NCBI RefSeq assembly: GCF_000968685.2 | Contig: NZ_LAKD02000121.1 | Span: forward strand, 1-64,000 | Reading direction: 5' to 3' | DNA from: Streptomyces antioxidans | GTDB taxonomy: Bacteria; Actinomycetota; Actinomycetes; Streptomycetales; Streptomycetaceae | Length of the DNA: 64,000 nucleotides | Shown: positions 17,056 through 24,724 of the stretch, piece after piece | How the letters are laid out: every line of letters begins with the position of its first letter | How positions within the stretch are numbered: position 1 is the stretch's first letter | The notes under the pieces: model-generated | What the model saw: the letters and a program-made list of their open reading frames with translations, nothing else | What the model was told of the DNA's origin: nothing | Databases searched by the model: none | Translations under genes and position numbers: made by a program

Positions 17056-19173
17056 CTAGCCATCCGCTGGCCGCCAGCGCCGCACTCGGTGGCCACCGCC
17101 CAGGTCGTCCCAGAGCGCCCCCGGCTCCGCCGCGTCCGCCCACTCCTCAGCGGCGGCGACGGCACCCTCGGCCTCCGGATCCGGCTCCAGCGCCGCCGCC
17201 ATCAGCGCCCTCGTGTACGGGTGGCCCGGAACCGCGAAGACCGCGTCCGTCGGACCCTCCTCCACCACCACCCCGTGCCGCAGCACCACCACCCGGTCCG
17301 CGATCCCCCGCACCACCGCCAGGTCATGGCTGATGAACAGGCAGGCCAGCTCGCGCTCCCGGCGCAGATCGTCCAGCAGGCGCAACACATCCGCCTGTAC
17401 GGACACATCCAGCGCCGTCGTGATCTCGTCCGCGATCAGCAGATCGGGCTCACCGGCCAGCGCCCGCGCGATGCCGATGCGCTGGCGCTGGCCGCCGGAC
17501 AGCTGGGCGGGGAGCCGGTCGGCGAAGTCGGGGCCGAGGCGGACGTCGGCGATCAGCTGACGGGCCCGCGTCGCCGCCTCGCCCCGCGACCCCGCCGTGC
17601 CGAAGAAGTGCAGCGGTCGCCGCACCGCATCGCCCACCGAACGCCGCGGATTGAGCGAGGTGTCGGCGTTCTGGAAGACGAGCTGGACGGCACGGCGCAG
17701 GGCGAGCGGCCGCCGCCGCGCGGGGGCGGCCAAGTCGCCGTCCCTGCCCGGCGAGGTGCCGGACGAGCCACCAGACGAGCCGTTCGAATCGCTCCCCGGC
17801 GAGCCGCCACGCGGGCCGTCGCCACCGTACGAGCCATCAACCGGGCCGTCGCCGCCCGACGAGCCACCAACCGGGCCGTCGGAGTCGCCACCGGACGACA
17901 CACCCAGCGGACCATCAGCCCGGCCACCCGACCCGGCCCCTGACACAACGCCGGACAAGCCACCACGCGAGCCACCCAACGAACCACCAACCGGACCGTC
18001 ACCGCCCGACGCGCCACCAACCAGGCCGTCGGAGTCGCCACCGGACGACACACCCAGCGGGCCGTCACCGCCCGGTCGGGCGCCCAACCGGCCACCCGAC
18101 CCGCCCCCAACCACAGCCCCAGCCCCGCCCCTAGCCGCAGCCCTCATCGTTCCGCCCGACGGTGCCCGCAGCCCCGCCAGCGACCACGCGATCGTCGACT
18201 TGCCGCTCCCCGACTCGCCCACCAGGGCCAGCACCTCACCGCGCCGCACCCTGAAGGAGACCCCGTCCACGGCGCGGCTCGCCCCGTAGTCGATCGTCAC
18301 CTCCCGTACGTCGACCACGTCCACCGCGCCCACCGAGTCCGCCCTCGGCCGGATCTCCCGCGTACCGTCCTCCCCCACCACCGCCAGCCCCGCGTCCGCG
18401 ATGCGCGGGACGCTGGCCAGCAGGCGGCGGGTGTACGGGTCGGCGGGGGCGGCGAAGAGCCGCCGGGTGGGGGCGGCCTCGACCACCCGGCCCGCGCTCA
18501 GCACACACACCTCGTCCGCCATCCGCGCGACCACGCCCAGGTCGTGGCTGACCAGGACGGCCGCGAGGCCGAGTTCCTCGCGCAGGGCGCCGATCAGGTC
18601 CAGCACCCCGCGCTGGGTGATCACATCGAGACCGGTCGTGGGCTCGTCCAGCACCAGCACCTTGGGCCGGGCCGCGATCGCCATGGCGATGGCGACACGC
18701 TGCTGCTGTCCGCCGGAGAGCTCATGCGGATAGCGGCGGGCGAGCTCGCGCGGGCGCTCCAGCCGCACCTGCTCCAGCAGGTCCGTGACGGGCACCTCGC
18801 CGCCCGCCTCCGCGATCTGCCGTCCGATCCGCATGGACGGCGTCAGGGCGTGACCCGCGTTCTGCGCGACCATCGCGACCGTACCGCCGCGCAGCCGCCG
18901 CAACTCCCGCGCGGACAGCGCGAAGACGTCCTCGCCGTCCACCGCGACCCGCCCACCCGTGATCCGTGAGCCGTGCCGCAGATGCCCCAGAAGCGTCGCG
19001 GCGACCGTCGACTTGCCGCTGCCGGACTCGCCGACCAGGGCCAGCGTCCGGCCGGGGCGCACCTCAAGCGACACCTCCTGGACGACGGGCACCTCGCGCC
19101 CGCCCGAGCCCGAGCGGTACGCGACGGACAGCTCGTCCACCGACACGATGGGGGCCTTGGGAGCCGTGGTCAT
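17056..19173 (-). CDS. fused two-domain ABC ATPase of a peptide/nickel-type importer
   Basis: The 705-aa protein joins DppD- and DppF-like ATPases. Domain 1 has Walker A GESGSGKST (48-56), signature LSGGQQQR (152-159), Walker B VLVLDEP (172-178) and switch His210. Domain 2 has Walker A (319-327), Q-loop FQNADTSLNP (500-509), LSGGQRQR (558-565), IADE (580-583) and His616. An insert of about 145 residues rich in Gly, Ser, Asp and Pro (344-488) lies between Walker A and the Q-loop of domain 2, and includes an internal direct repeat of about 29 residues. All catalytic motifs are intact. The start overlaps the permease stop by one base (TGATG). It energises the permease pair at 19173-21052. The stop codon lies inside the CTAG duplicated by the MITE. 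Confidence 0.92.
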   Translation of the reverse strand: MTTAPKAPIVSVDELSVAYRSGSGGREVPVVQEVSLEVRPGRTLALVGESGSGKSTVAATLLGHLRHGSRITGGRVAVDGEDVFALSARELRRLRGGTVAMVAQNAGHALTPSMRIGRQIAEAGGEVPVTDLLEQVRLERPRELARRYPHELSGGQQQRVAIAMAIAARPKVLVLDEPTTGLDVITQRGVLDLIGALREELGLAAVLVSHDLGVVARMADEVCVLSAGRVVEAAPTRRLFAAPADPYTRRLLASVPRIADAGLAVVGEDGTREIRPRADSVGAVDVVDVREVTIDYGASRAVDGVSFRVRRGEVLALVGESGSGKSTIAWSLAGLRAPSGGTMRAAARGGAGAVVGGGSGGRLGARPGGDGPLGVSSGGDSDGLVGGASGGDGPVGGSLGGSRGGLSGVVSGAGSGGRADGPLGVSSGGDSDGPVGGSSGGDGPVDGSYGGDGPRGGSPGSDSNGSSGGSSGTSPGRDGDLAAPARRRPLALRRAVQLVFQNADTSLNPRRSVGDAVRRPLHFFGTAGSRGEAATRARQLIADVRLGPDFADRLPAQLSGGQRQRIGIARALAGEPDLLIADEITTALDVSVQADVLRLLDDLRRERELACLFISHDLAVVRGIADRVVVLRHGVVVEEGPTDAVFAVPGHPYTRALMAAALEPDPEAEGAVAAAEEWADAAEPGALWDDLGGGHRVRRWRPADG
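17710..18144 (-). repeat. low-complexity in-frame insert in the second ATPase domain
   Basis: This DNA encodes the Gly/Ser/Asp/Pro-rich block. The peptide segment DGPLGVSSGGDSDG plus following residues occurs twice, 50 codons apart (about residues 370 and 420), a 150-bp direct repeat, and smaller GGDGPV units repeat several more times. Confidence 0.85.
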
Positions 19174-20093
19174 CAGACGCCCTCCCTGATCCGGTCCACG
19201 CCCCACGCCTTCGACAGGCCGTCGGCCGCGAGGTTGAGCCCGACCACCATCGTGGCCAGACCGATGATCGGCGCGAGGCTGGCCATCGGCACCACCGTGA
19301 TCGCGGTGCGGTTCTCCGAGACCATCAGCCCCCAGTCCGGAGTGGGCGGATCCGCGCCGAAGCCGAGGAAGGACAGCGAGGAGATCAGCAGCACCACCCA
19401 CGACGCCCGCATCGCGAACTCCACGCACACCACATCGCTGATGTTGGGCAGCACCTCGCGGCGCAGAATCGCCCAGGTGCCCTCGCCCCGGGCCCGCGCC
19501 GCGGTGACGTAGTCCTGGGGGGCGACGGCGAGCGCGGCGCCCCGCACCACCCGCACCACCTGGGGAACGCAGACGACGGCGATGGCCAGCACGATGACCG
19601 AGGGTCCGGTGCCCAGCGCGGTGACGATCACCAGCAGGACGAGGATCGCGGGGATGGACAGCACCGCGTCCAGGACGCGCATCACCACATCGTCCAGCCA
19701 GCCGCCGCGCAGCGCGGCGGCACAGCCGAGGACGGTGCCGAGGGCGATGGTGATGAGGGTCGCGGTGACGGAGACGCCGAGTGCATACCGCCCGCCGTAC
19801 AGCACCCGCGTCAGCACGTCGCGCCCGTACTGGTCGGTGCCCGCCCAGTGGTCGGCGCTCGGCCCGAGCAGCGCGTGCGCGGCGTCGCCCGTGGTGGGGT
19901 GGTAGGGCGTGAGCAGCGGGGCGAGCAGCGCGACCACCACATGGACGGCGACGATCACGAGCCCGATCACGGCCGGGCGGGAGGAGCGCACCGTGCGCCA
20001 GGTGCGGGCGGCGAATCCGGGCCGTACGGGCGCGGGGCCCGCGTCGGACGGCTCGGCCCCGGCCGCGCCCACGGGCAGCTTCAGGGAGCTCAT
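19173..20093 (-). CDS. ABC importer permease, DppC type
   Basis: The 306-aa protein has about six membrane segments, the N-terminal cytoplasmic lead and first helix typical of DppC (RPAVIGLVIVAVHVVVALLAPLL), the G-T-D-Q-Y-G-R-D-V-L motif near 88-97, and the EAA-type loop Y-V-T-A-A-R-A-R-G near 205. The ATG at 20093 overlaps the dppB-like stop by 4 bp. It forms the transmembrane pair with the upstream gene product. Confidence 0.93.
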   Translation of the reverse strand: MSSLKLPVGAAGAEPSDAGPAPVRPGFAARTWRTVRSSRPAVIGLVIVAVHVVVALLAPLLTPYHPTTGDAAHALLGPSADHWAGTDQYGRDVLTRVLYGGRYALGVSVTATLITIALGTVLGCAAALRGGWLDDVVMRVLDAVLSIPAILVLLVIVTALGTGPSVIVLAIAVVCVPQVVRVVRGAALAVAPQDYVTAARARGEGTWAILRREVLPNISDVVCVEFAMRASWVVLLISSLSFLGFGADPPTPDWGLMVSENRTAITVVPMASLAPIIGLATMVVGLNLAADGLSKAWGVDRIREGV

Positions 20094-21052
20094 CGAATCC
20101 TCCCTCCTCGGGTGCGGAGCTTGGGGTTGAGGGCCATGGACCCGAGGTCGGCGGCCAGGTTGCAGCTGACGTAGACGACCGCGCTGATGAGCGCGATCGC
20201 CTGGATGACCGGCAGATCGCGGTTCTGCACGGAGGTGAGCATCAGCTTCCCGACGCCCGGGTAGTTGAAGACGTTCTCGACCACGGCGACGCCGCCCACC
20301 AGCCAGGCCACATTGAGCGCGATGACGTGCAGCGTGGGCAGCAGCGCGCTGGGCAGCGCGTGCCGGGTGACCACGCGCCAGGTGGTCAGCCCCTTGAGCC
20401 GGGCGGTGGTGACGTATTCGCTCGCCATGACGTCGATCACCGAGGTACGGGCCATCCGTACGATGTACGCGGCCATGACGATCGCGAGCGAGGCGGCGGG
20501 CAGCCACACCGCCGGGAGCAGCTGCCCGACCCCGGCCCCCGGCCCGTACAGCACCACCGCGGGGAGCACCGGCACGGTGACGGAGAAGGCGAGCACCAGC
20601 ACCGTGGCCACGACGAATTCGGGGACGCTCATCCCGACCAGGCTGACCGTGGAGATCAGGTGGTCCGGCCAGCGGTCGCGGTAGAGCCCGGCCAGGACGC
20701 CGAGGACGACCGAGCCGGTGACCGCGAAGAGGACGGTGACGACGGCGATGAGCGCGGAGTTGCCGAGGTACTGGGCGACCTCGCCGCCCACCGGCTTGGT
20801 GGTGACCAGCGAGGTGCCGAAGTCGCCGTGCAGCGCGCCCTTGATCCAGTCGAAGTACCGCTCCCAGGCGGGCCGGTCCAGACCCATCTGCTGGCGCAGC
20901 GCGGCGACCGCGTCGGGGGTGGCGTCCCTGCCGAGCACCTGGGTGGCGACATCGCCGGGCAGCGCCTGGACGGCGAGGAAGACCATGACCGAGGAAAGCA
21001 GCAGGGTGCCGAGCGCGGCGGCCACCCGGCGGAGGAGGAAGGAGAACATCAC
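20090..21052 (-). CDS. ABC importer permease, DppB type
   Basis: The 320-aa permease shows the DppB start FSFLLRRVAAALGTLLLSSVMVF, the periplasmic segment L-P-G-D-V-A, D-R-P-A-W-E-R-Y near 60, and the cytoplasmic loop E-Y-V-T-T-A-R-L-K-G-L near 215. Start can be GTG at 21052 or the ATG next to it at 21049; both overlap the stop of the binding-protein gene. Imports oligopeptides, dipeptides or nickel-chelates in this family. Confidence 0.93.
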   Translation of the reverse strand: MMFSFLLRRVAAALGTLLLSSVMVFLAVQALPGDVATQVLGRDATPDAVAALRQQMGLDRPAWERYFDWIKGALHGDFGTSLVTTKPVGGEVAQYLGNSALIAVVTVLFAVTGSVVLGVLAGLYRDRWPDHLISTVSLVGMSVPEFVVATVLVLAFSVTVPVLPAVVLYGPGAGVGQLLPAVWLPAASLAIVMAAYIVRMARTSVIDVMASEYVTTARLKGLTTWRVVTRHALPSALLPTLHVIALNVAWLVGGVAVVENVFNYPGVGKLMLTSVQNRDLPVIQAIALISAVVYVSCNLAADLGSMALNPKLRTRGGRIR

Positions 21053-22692
21053 GCCCCCTTCAGCCCGATGTGCAGGTAGTCGAACTCGAAGCCGTGCTCG
21101 GCGTAGCCGCGCACCTTGCGGGAGATCCCGACGAGCCGGTCGGCGAACATCGGGGTGATCGCCCCGCCCCGCTCGACGACGATCGTCTGCGCCTGTCCGT
21201 ACAGCTCGCGCCTGCGGCCGGTGTCGGTCTCCCGGCGGGCCCGGTCGAGCAGCGCGTCGAACTCCTTGTCCGACCAGGCGGTCTCGTTGTACGAGGAGCC
21301 GCCGCGGAAGACCTGGTTGAGCAGCTGGTCGACGGGGCGCCCGGTGTACCAGTAGGTGGCCATGAGCGGCTTCTTCATCCAGATCTGGGTGTAGTACGAG
21401 TCCGCGGCGGCGGTCTTGACCCGGATCCGGATGCCCGCCCGCGCGGCCGACTCCTGGTAGGCGAGGGCCATGGGCGTGAAGATCGGGTCGTAGGAGGAGG
21501 TGTGGAGGTCCATCGCCAGCCGCTCGTGCCCGGCCCGCCTCAGCAGGTGGCGGGCCTTCTCGGGGTCATGGGCGGGGTGGGCGGCGATATGGGCGGGGTC
21601 GTTCGGCGGGACGGGGTTGTCCCACCCGGCCGTGCCCGCGCCCTGGAGGGCGGCCTTCAGGATGTGCGCGGGGTCGTAGGCGAGCTTCATCGCCTGCCGC
21701 ACCCGCAGATCGGTGAAGGGCTTCTCGGTGGTGAGCATCGGCAGCACGTACCACTGGGCGTTCTCGGCGCGGGCGATGGTGGCGCGGTCGGAGGCGGCGA
21801 TGACCCGGGCGGTGGCGAAGTCGAGATTGGTCTGGGAGAGCAGATCGACCTGCCCGGCGAGCAGGGCGTTGGAGCGGGCCTGCATATCGGCCACGGTGTA
21901 GAAGTCGATCGCGTCCAGGACCGGGCGCCCGGCCCAGTGGTCGGCGTAGGCGGTGACCCGGCCGGGCCCGGCGGCGGCGAAGGAGACGAGCCGGAAGGGG
22001 CCGGTGCCGATGCCGGTGCGGCCGATGGAGCCCGCGCTGCCCTCGGGCACGACGTAGCAGTTGTAGTGGGTGAGCAGGCTGGGGAACTCGGCGTGCGGGC
22101 TCTTCAGGGGAACGACGAGGGTGTGGGCGTCGGGGGTGCGCAGCCGCCCCGGGTCGACCAGCGGGGACAGCACGGGGGCCTGCGGGGAGGCGGTCGCCTT
22201 GTCCAGGATGTGGCGCAGGGTGTAGGCGGCGTCGGCCGAGGTGAAGGCGCGGCCGTCGTGGAAGGTGACGCCGCGGCGCAGCCGGAAGGTCCAGGTGGCC
22301 GCCTTGGCGTCGGGCTCCCAGGACTCGGCGAGGTCGGGGGCGACGGTGCCGTCGGGCGCGATCCGGACGAGGCGGTTGTAGAGCGCGCCGAGGTATTCGT
22401 ACGCGGACAGCGCGCTCGCGGGGTCCAGGGTCTCGGCGTCGGAGGCGGGCGGGCGGGCGATGCGCAGGGTGCCGCCGCGGTCGGGCCGCCCGGCCGGGCC
22501 CCGGGTGGGCACGGCCCTCGACGGGGAGGCGGAGGCGGCTCCCGAGCAGCCGGTCAGCGCGGCGGAGCCACCGAGCGCGGCGGCGGCCGCGGCGGCGGTG
22601 AGCACCGAGCGCCGCGGTATCCCGGCGGGGGCGGTGCGGTGGGAGATCTCGGCCCTCATGCGGTGGGGGATCTCGGACATCGACGGGGACAT
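21049..22692 (-). CDS. solute-binding lipoprotein of a peptide-type ABC importer
   Basis: An extracellular binding protein of the SBP_bac_5 family (547 aa from the ATG at 22692). The N-terminus has an R-R-S-V-L stretch followed by an Ala-rich hydrophobic segment and the lipobox L-T-G-C, so it is a lipoprotein and possibly Tat-exported. Family signatures include ETLDPASALSAYEYLGALYNRLVR, W-T-F-R-L-R-R-G-V-T-F-H-D-G and RQAMKLAYD. Starts at GTG 22704, ATG 22692 and ATG 22680 are all in frame; GGAAGGG lies 12-18 bases before 22692. It is first in the leftward importer operon. Confidence 0.9.
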   Translation of the reverse strand: MSPSMSEIPHRMRAEISHRTAPAGIPRRSVLTAAAAAAALGGSAALTGCSGAASASPSRAVPTRGPAGRPDRGGTLRIARPPASDAETLDPASALSAYEYLGALYNRLVRIAPDGTVAPDLAESWEPDAKAATWTFRLRRGVTFHDGRAFTSADAAYTLRHILDKATASPQAPVLSPLVDPGRLRTPDAHTLVVPLKSPHAEFPSLLTHYNCYVVPEGSAGSIGRTGIGTGPFRLVSFAAAGPGRVTAYADHWAGRPVLDAIDFYTVADMQARSNALLAGQVDLLSQTNLDFATARVIAASDRATIARAENAQWYVLPMLTTEKPFTDLRVRQAMKLAYDPAHILKAALQGAGTAGWDNPVPPNDPAHIAAHPAHDPEKARHLLRRAGHERLAMDLHTSSYDPIFTPMALAYQESAARAGIRIRVKTAAADSYYTQIWMKKPLMATYWYTGRPVDQLLNQVFRGGSSYNETAWSDKEFDALLDRARRETDTGRRRELYGQAQTIVVERGGAITPMFADRLVGISRKVRGYAEHGFEFDYLHIGLKGA

Positions 22693-22956
22693 GAACGGGG
22701 GCACCCTTCCCTTACTCGTTCAGCGGAACGATTGGGTGAAGTGCGTGAACGATAGCCAGCCAACCCGTTCGGGCCAACCCTTCTCTCGCGGAAATTAACG
22801 CCGGAAACAGACTCGTTATCCCGCGCGGCTTGGCGCGCCTGTGCGGCGCACGGGATCGCGGCCGCCCCGCCCGGCACTCCCGCACACCGTCCACGTGGCG
22901 TCCACGTGGCGAAAAACACCGAGCGGCTGCGGATACGCCGCCGTAAGGTGGCCGAC

Positions 22957-24168
22957 ATGCAGGTGATCCAGTCCACGAAGCTCGCCAACGTCTGCTACGA
23001 AATCCGTGGCCCGGTGCTCGAGGAGGCGATGCGGCTGGAGGCGGCAGGACACCGCATCCTTAAGCTCAACACCGGGAATCCGGCGACGTTCGGCTTCGAA
23101 TGCCCCCCGGAGATCCTCGAGGACATGCTCCGGAACCTCGGCGACGCCCACGGCTACGGCGACGCCAAGGGCCTGCTGTCCGCGCGGCGCGCGGTGATGC
23201 AGCACTACCAGACCCAGGGCATCGACCTCGACGTCGAGGACATCTTCCTCGGCAACGGCGTCTCGGAGCTGATCCAGATGTCGATGCAGGGGCTGCTGGA
23301 CGACGGCGACGAGGTCCTTGTCCCGGCCCCCGACTATCCGCTGTGGACCGCCGCGGTCTCGCTCGCGGGCGGCACCGCCGTCCACTACCGCTGCGATGAG
23401 CAATCGGACTGGCTGCCGGACCTCGCCGACATCGAGCGCAAGGTCACCGACCGCACCAAGGCGCTCGTCATCATCAACCCGAACAACCCGACGGGCGCCG
23501 TCTACGGCGAGGAGATGCTGCGCGGCCTCACCGACATCGCCCGCCGCCACCAGCTGATCGTCTGCTCGGACGAGATCTACGACAAGATCCTCTACGACGG
23601 CGCCACCCACACCCCGACCACCACCGTCGCCCCGGACCTGCTGACCCTCACCTTCAACGGGCTCTCCAAGGCGTACCGGGTGGCGGGCTACCGCAGCGGC
23701 TGGCTCGCGGTCTGCGGCCCGAAGTCGCACGCCGCCAGCTATCTGGAGGGGCTGACCATCCTGGCCAATATGCGGCTGTGCGCCAATATGCCGGCGCAGC
23801 ACGCGGTGGCCACGGCGCTCGGCGGCCGTCAGTCGATCAACGACCTGGTGCTCCCCGGCGGGAGGCTGGTGGAGCAGCGGGACACGGCGTACGAGCTGCT
23901 GACCCAGATCCCGGGCGTCACCTGCGTCAAGCCCAAGGGTGCGCTGTACGCGTTCCCCAAGCTCGACCCCAAGGTCTACAAGATCAAGGACGACCGGCAG
24001 ATGGTCCTGGATCTGCTGCGGGCCGAGAAGATCATGATCGTGCACGGCACGGGGTTCAACTGGCCGGAGCCGGATCACTTCCGCATCGTGACGCTGCCCG
24101 CCAAGAAGGACCTGGCCGACGCGGTGACCCGGATCGGGAACTTCCTGGACGGATACGGCCAACCCTAA
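22957..24168 (+). CDS. alaA: alanine aminotransferase, AlaA type
   Basis: The 403-aa class I aminotransferase closely follows E. coli AlaA: KLANVCYEIRGPVLEEA, KLNTGNPATFGFECP, GYGDAKGLLSARRAVMQHYQ, VPAPDYPLWTAAVSL, INPNNPTGAVY, SDEIYDKILYDG (Asp205 binds PLP) and N-G-L-S-K-A-Y-R with the PLP lysine (Lys238). It moves the amino group between glutamate and pyruvate. ATG 22957 is chosen because AAGGTGG lies 6 bases upstream and the next residues align with the family; a longer frame upstream starts outside the family pattern. The gene stands alone, divergent from the importer. Confidence 0.92.
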   Translation: MQVIQSTKLANVCYEIRGPVLEEAMRLEAAGHRILKLNTGNPATFGFECPPEILEDMLRNLGDAHGYGDAKGLLSARRAVMQHYQTQGIDLDVEDIFLGNGVSELIQMSMQGLLDDGDEVLVPAPDYPLWTAAVSLAGGTAVHYRCDEQSDWLPDLADIERKVTDRTKALVIINPNNPTGAVYGEEMLRGLTDIARRHQLIVCSDEIYDKILYDGATHTPTTTVAPDLLTLTFNGLSKAYRVAGYRSGWLAVCGPKSHAASYLEGLTILANMRLCANMPAQHAVATALGGRQSINDLVLPGGRLVEQRDTAYELLTQIPGVTCVKPKGALYAFPKLDPKVYKIKDDRQMVLDLLRAEKIMIVHGTGFNWPEPDHFRIVTLPAKKDLADAVTRIGNFLDGYGQP

Positions 24169-24189
24169 TCTTCTAGTTGCCGCTCAACT

Positions 24190-24204
24190 TTAGACAGAGT
24201 CTAA
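24190..24204. promoter_or_regulatory. candidate operator TTAGAC-AGA-GTCTAA
   Basis: This perfect 6-bp inverted repeat with a 3-bp spacer lies 35 bp before the start of the next small gene. A similar TTAGACAG..CTAAG string occurs at 4704-4718 in the kinase/dehydratase divergent region. Confidence 0.4.
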
Positions 24205-24239
24205 GTTAGGATGGTCTCCTCACCTCCTGGAGGCCATCC

Positions 24240-24650
24240 ATGTACGAACCGATCCGCACCAAGTCGGTCCACAGCATGGCCGAGCCCACGCCCGACTTCC
24301 CGCACCGATCCCGCGAGGAAGAGCTGGACATCCGGCTGGCCGGACATCTGACCGCACTGCTCACCGTGACGGACGAGCTGCGCACCCTCACCCCGGACCC
24401 CTCCCTCGACGACGCCGCCCAGCGCCTCGCCGAGCAGGCCGCCCGGCTGCGCGACGGCCGCGCCCCGCTGCGCGCGGCGCCCACGACGGCGGCCACGGAC
24501 CCGACGCATATCGCCGCCCTCCACCAGCGCGCCCACACCCTGGCCGGATGGGCCCTGGTCGTGGCCACGTCCCGGGAGGACACGGCGGCCACGACGCTGG
24601 CGGCCGAGCGCATGCGCTCCCACGCGTCCGCCCTGGGCCTCGCGGCCTGA
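24240..24650 (+). CDS. conserved small helical protein, function unknown
   Basis: The 136-aa protein is all-helical with no membrane segment; I do not recognise a named family. Residues 25-75 (EELDIRLAGHLTALLTVTDELRTL) and 95-135 (HIAALHQRAHTLAGWALVVATS) form Ala/Leu-rich helices. GGAGG 6 bases upstream of ATG 24240 supports the start. A candidate operator precedes it and a very strong palindromic terminator follows, so it is a single-gene unit. Confidence 0.75.
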   Translation: MYEPIRTKSVHSMAEPTPDFPHRSREEELDIRLAGHLTALLTVTDELRTLTPDPSLDDAAQRLAEQAARLRDGRAPLRAAPTTAATDPTHIAALHQRAHTLAGWALVVATSREDTAATTLAAERMRSHASALGLAA

Positions 24651-24657
24651 GACAGAC

Positions 24658-24699
24658 GGCCGGGGCCCGTGCCGCAGCGCTGCGGCACGGGCCCCGGCC
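24658..24699. terminator. 42-bp perfect palindrome between convergent genes
   Basis: Two 21-bp arms meet with no spacer at 24678/24679 (centre CAGCGCTG). The two flanking genes converge on it and it is a strong candidate for a bidirectional terminator. In RNA the central four bases would form the loop. Confidence 0.8.
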
Positions 24700-24724
24700 C
24701 ACGGAGCGCGGTGGCGGTGGCGGC

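Noticed and set aside
16407..17165. N-terminal extension of the CocE gene through the intergenic repeats
   Set aside because: The extension crosses the MITE and hairpin repeats, and the GTG at 16406 has a good ribosome-binding site and family alignment.
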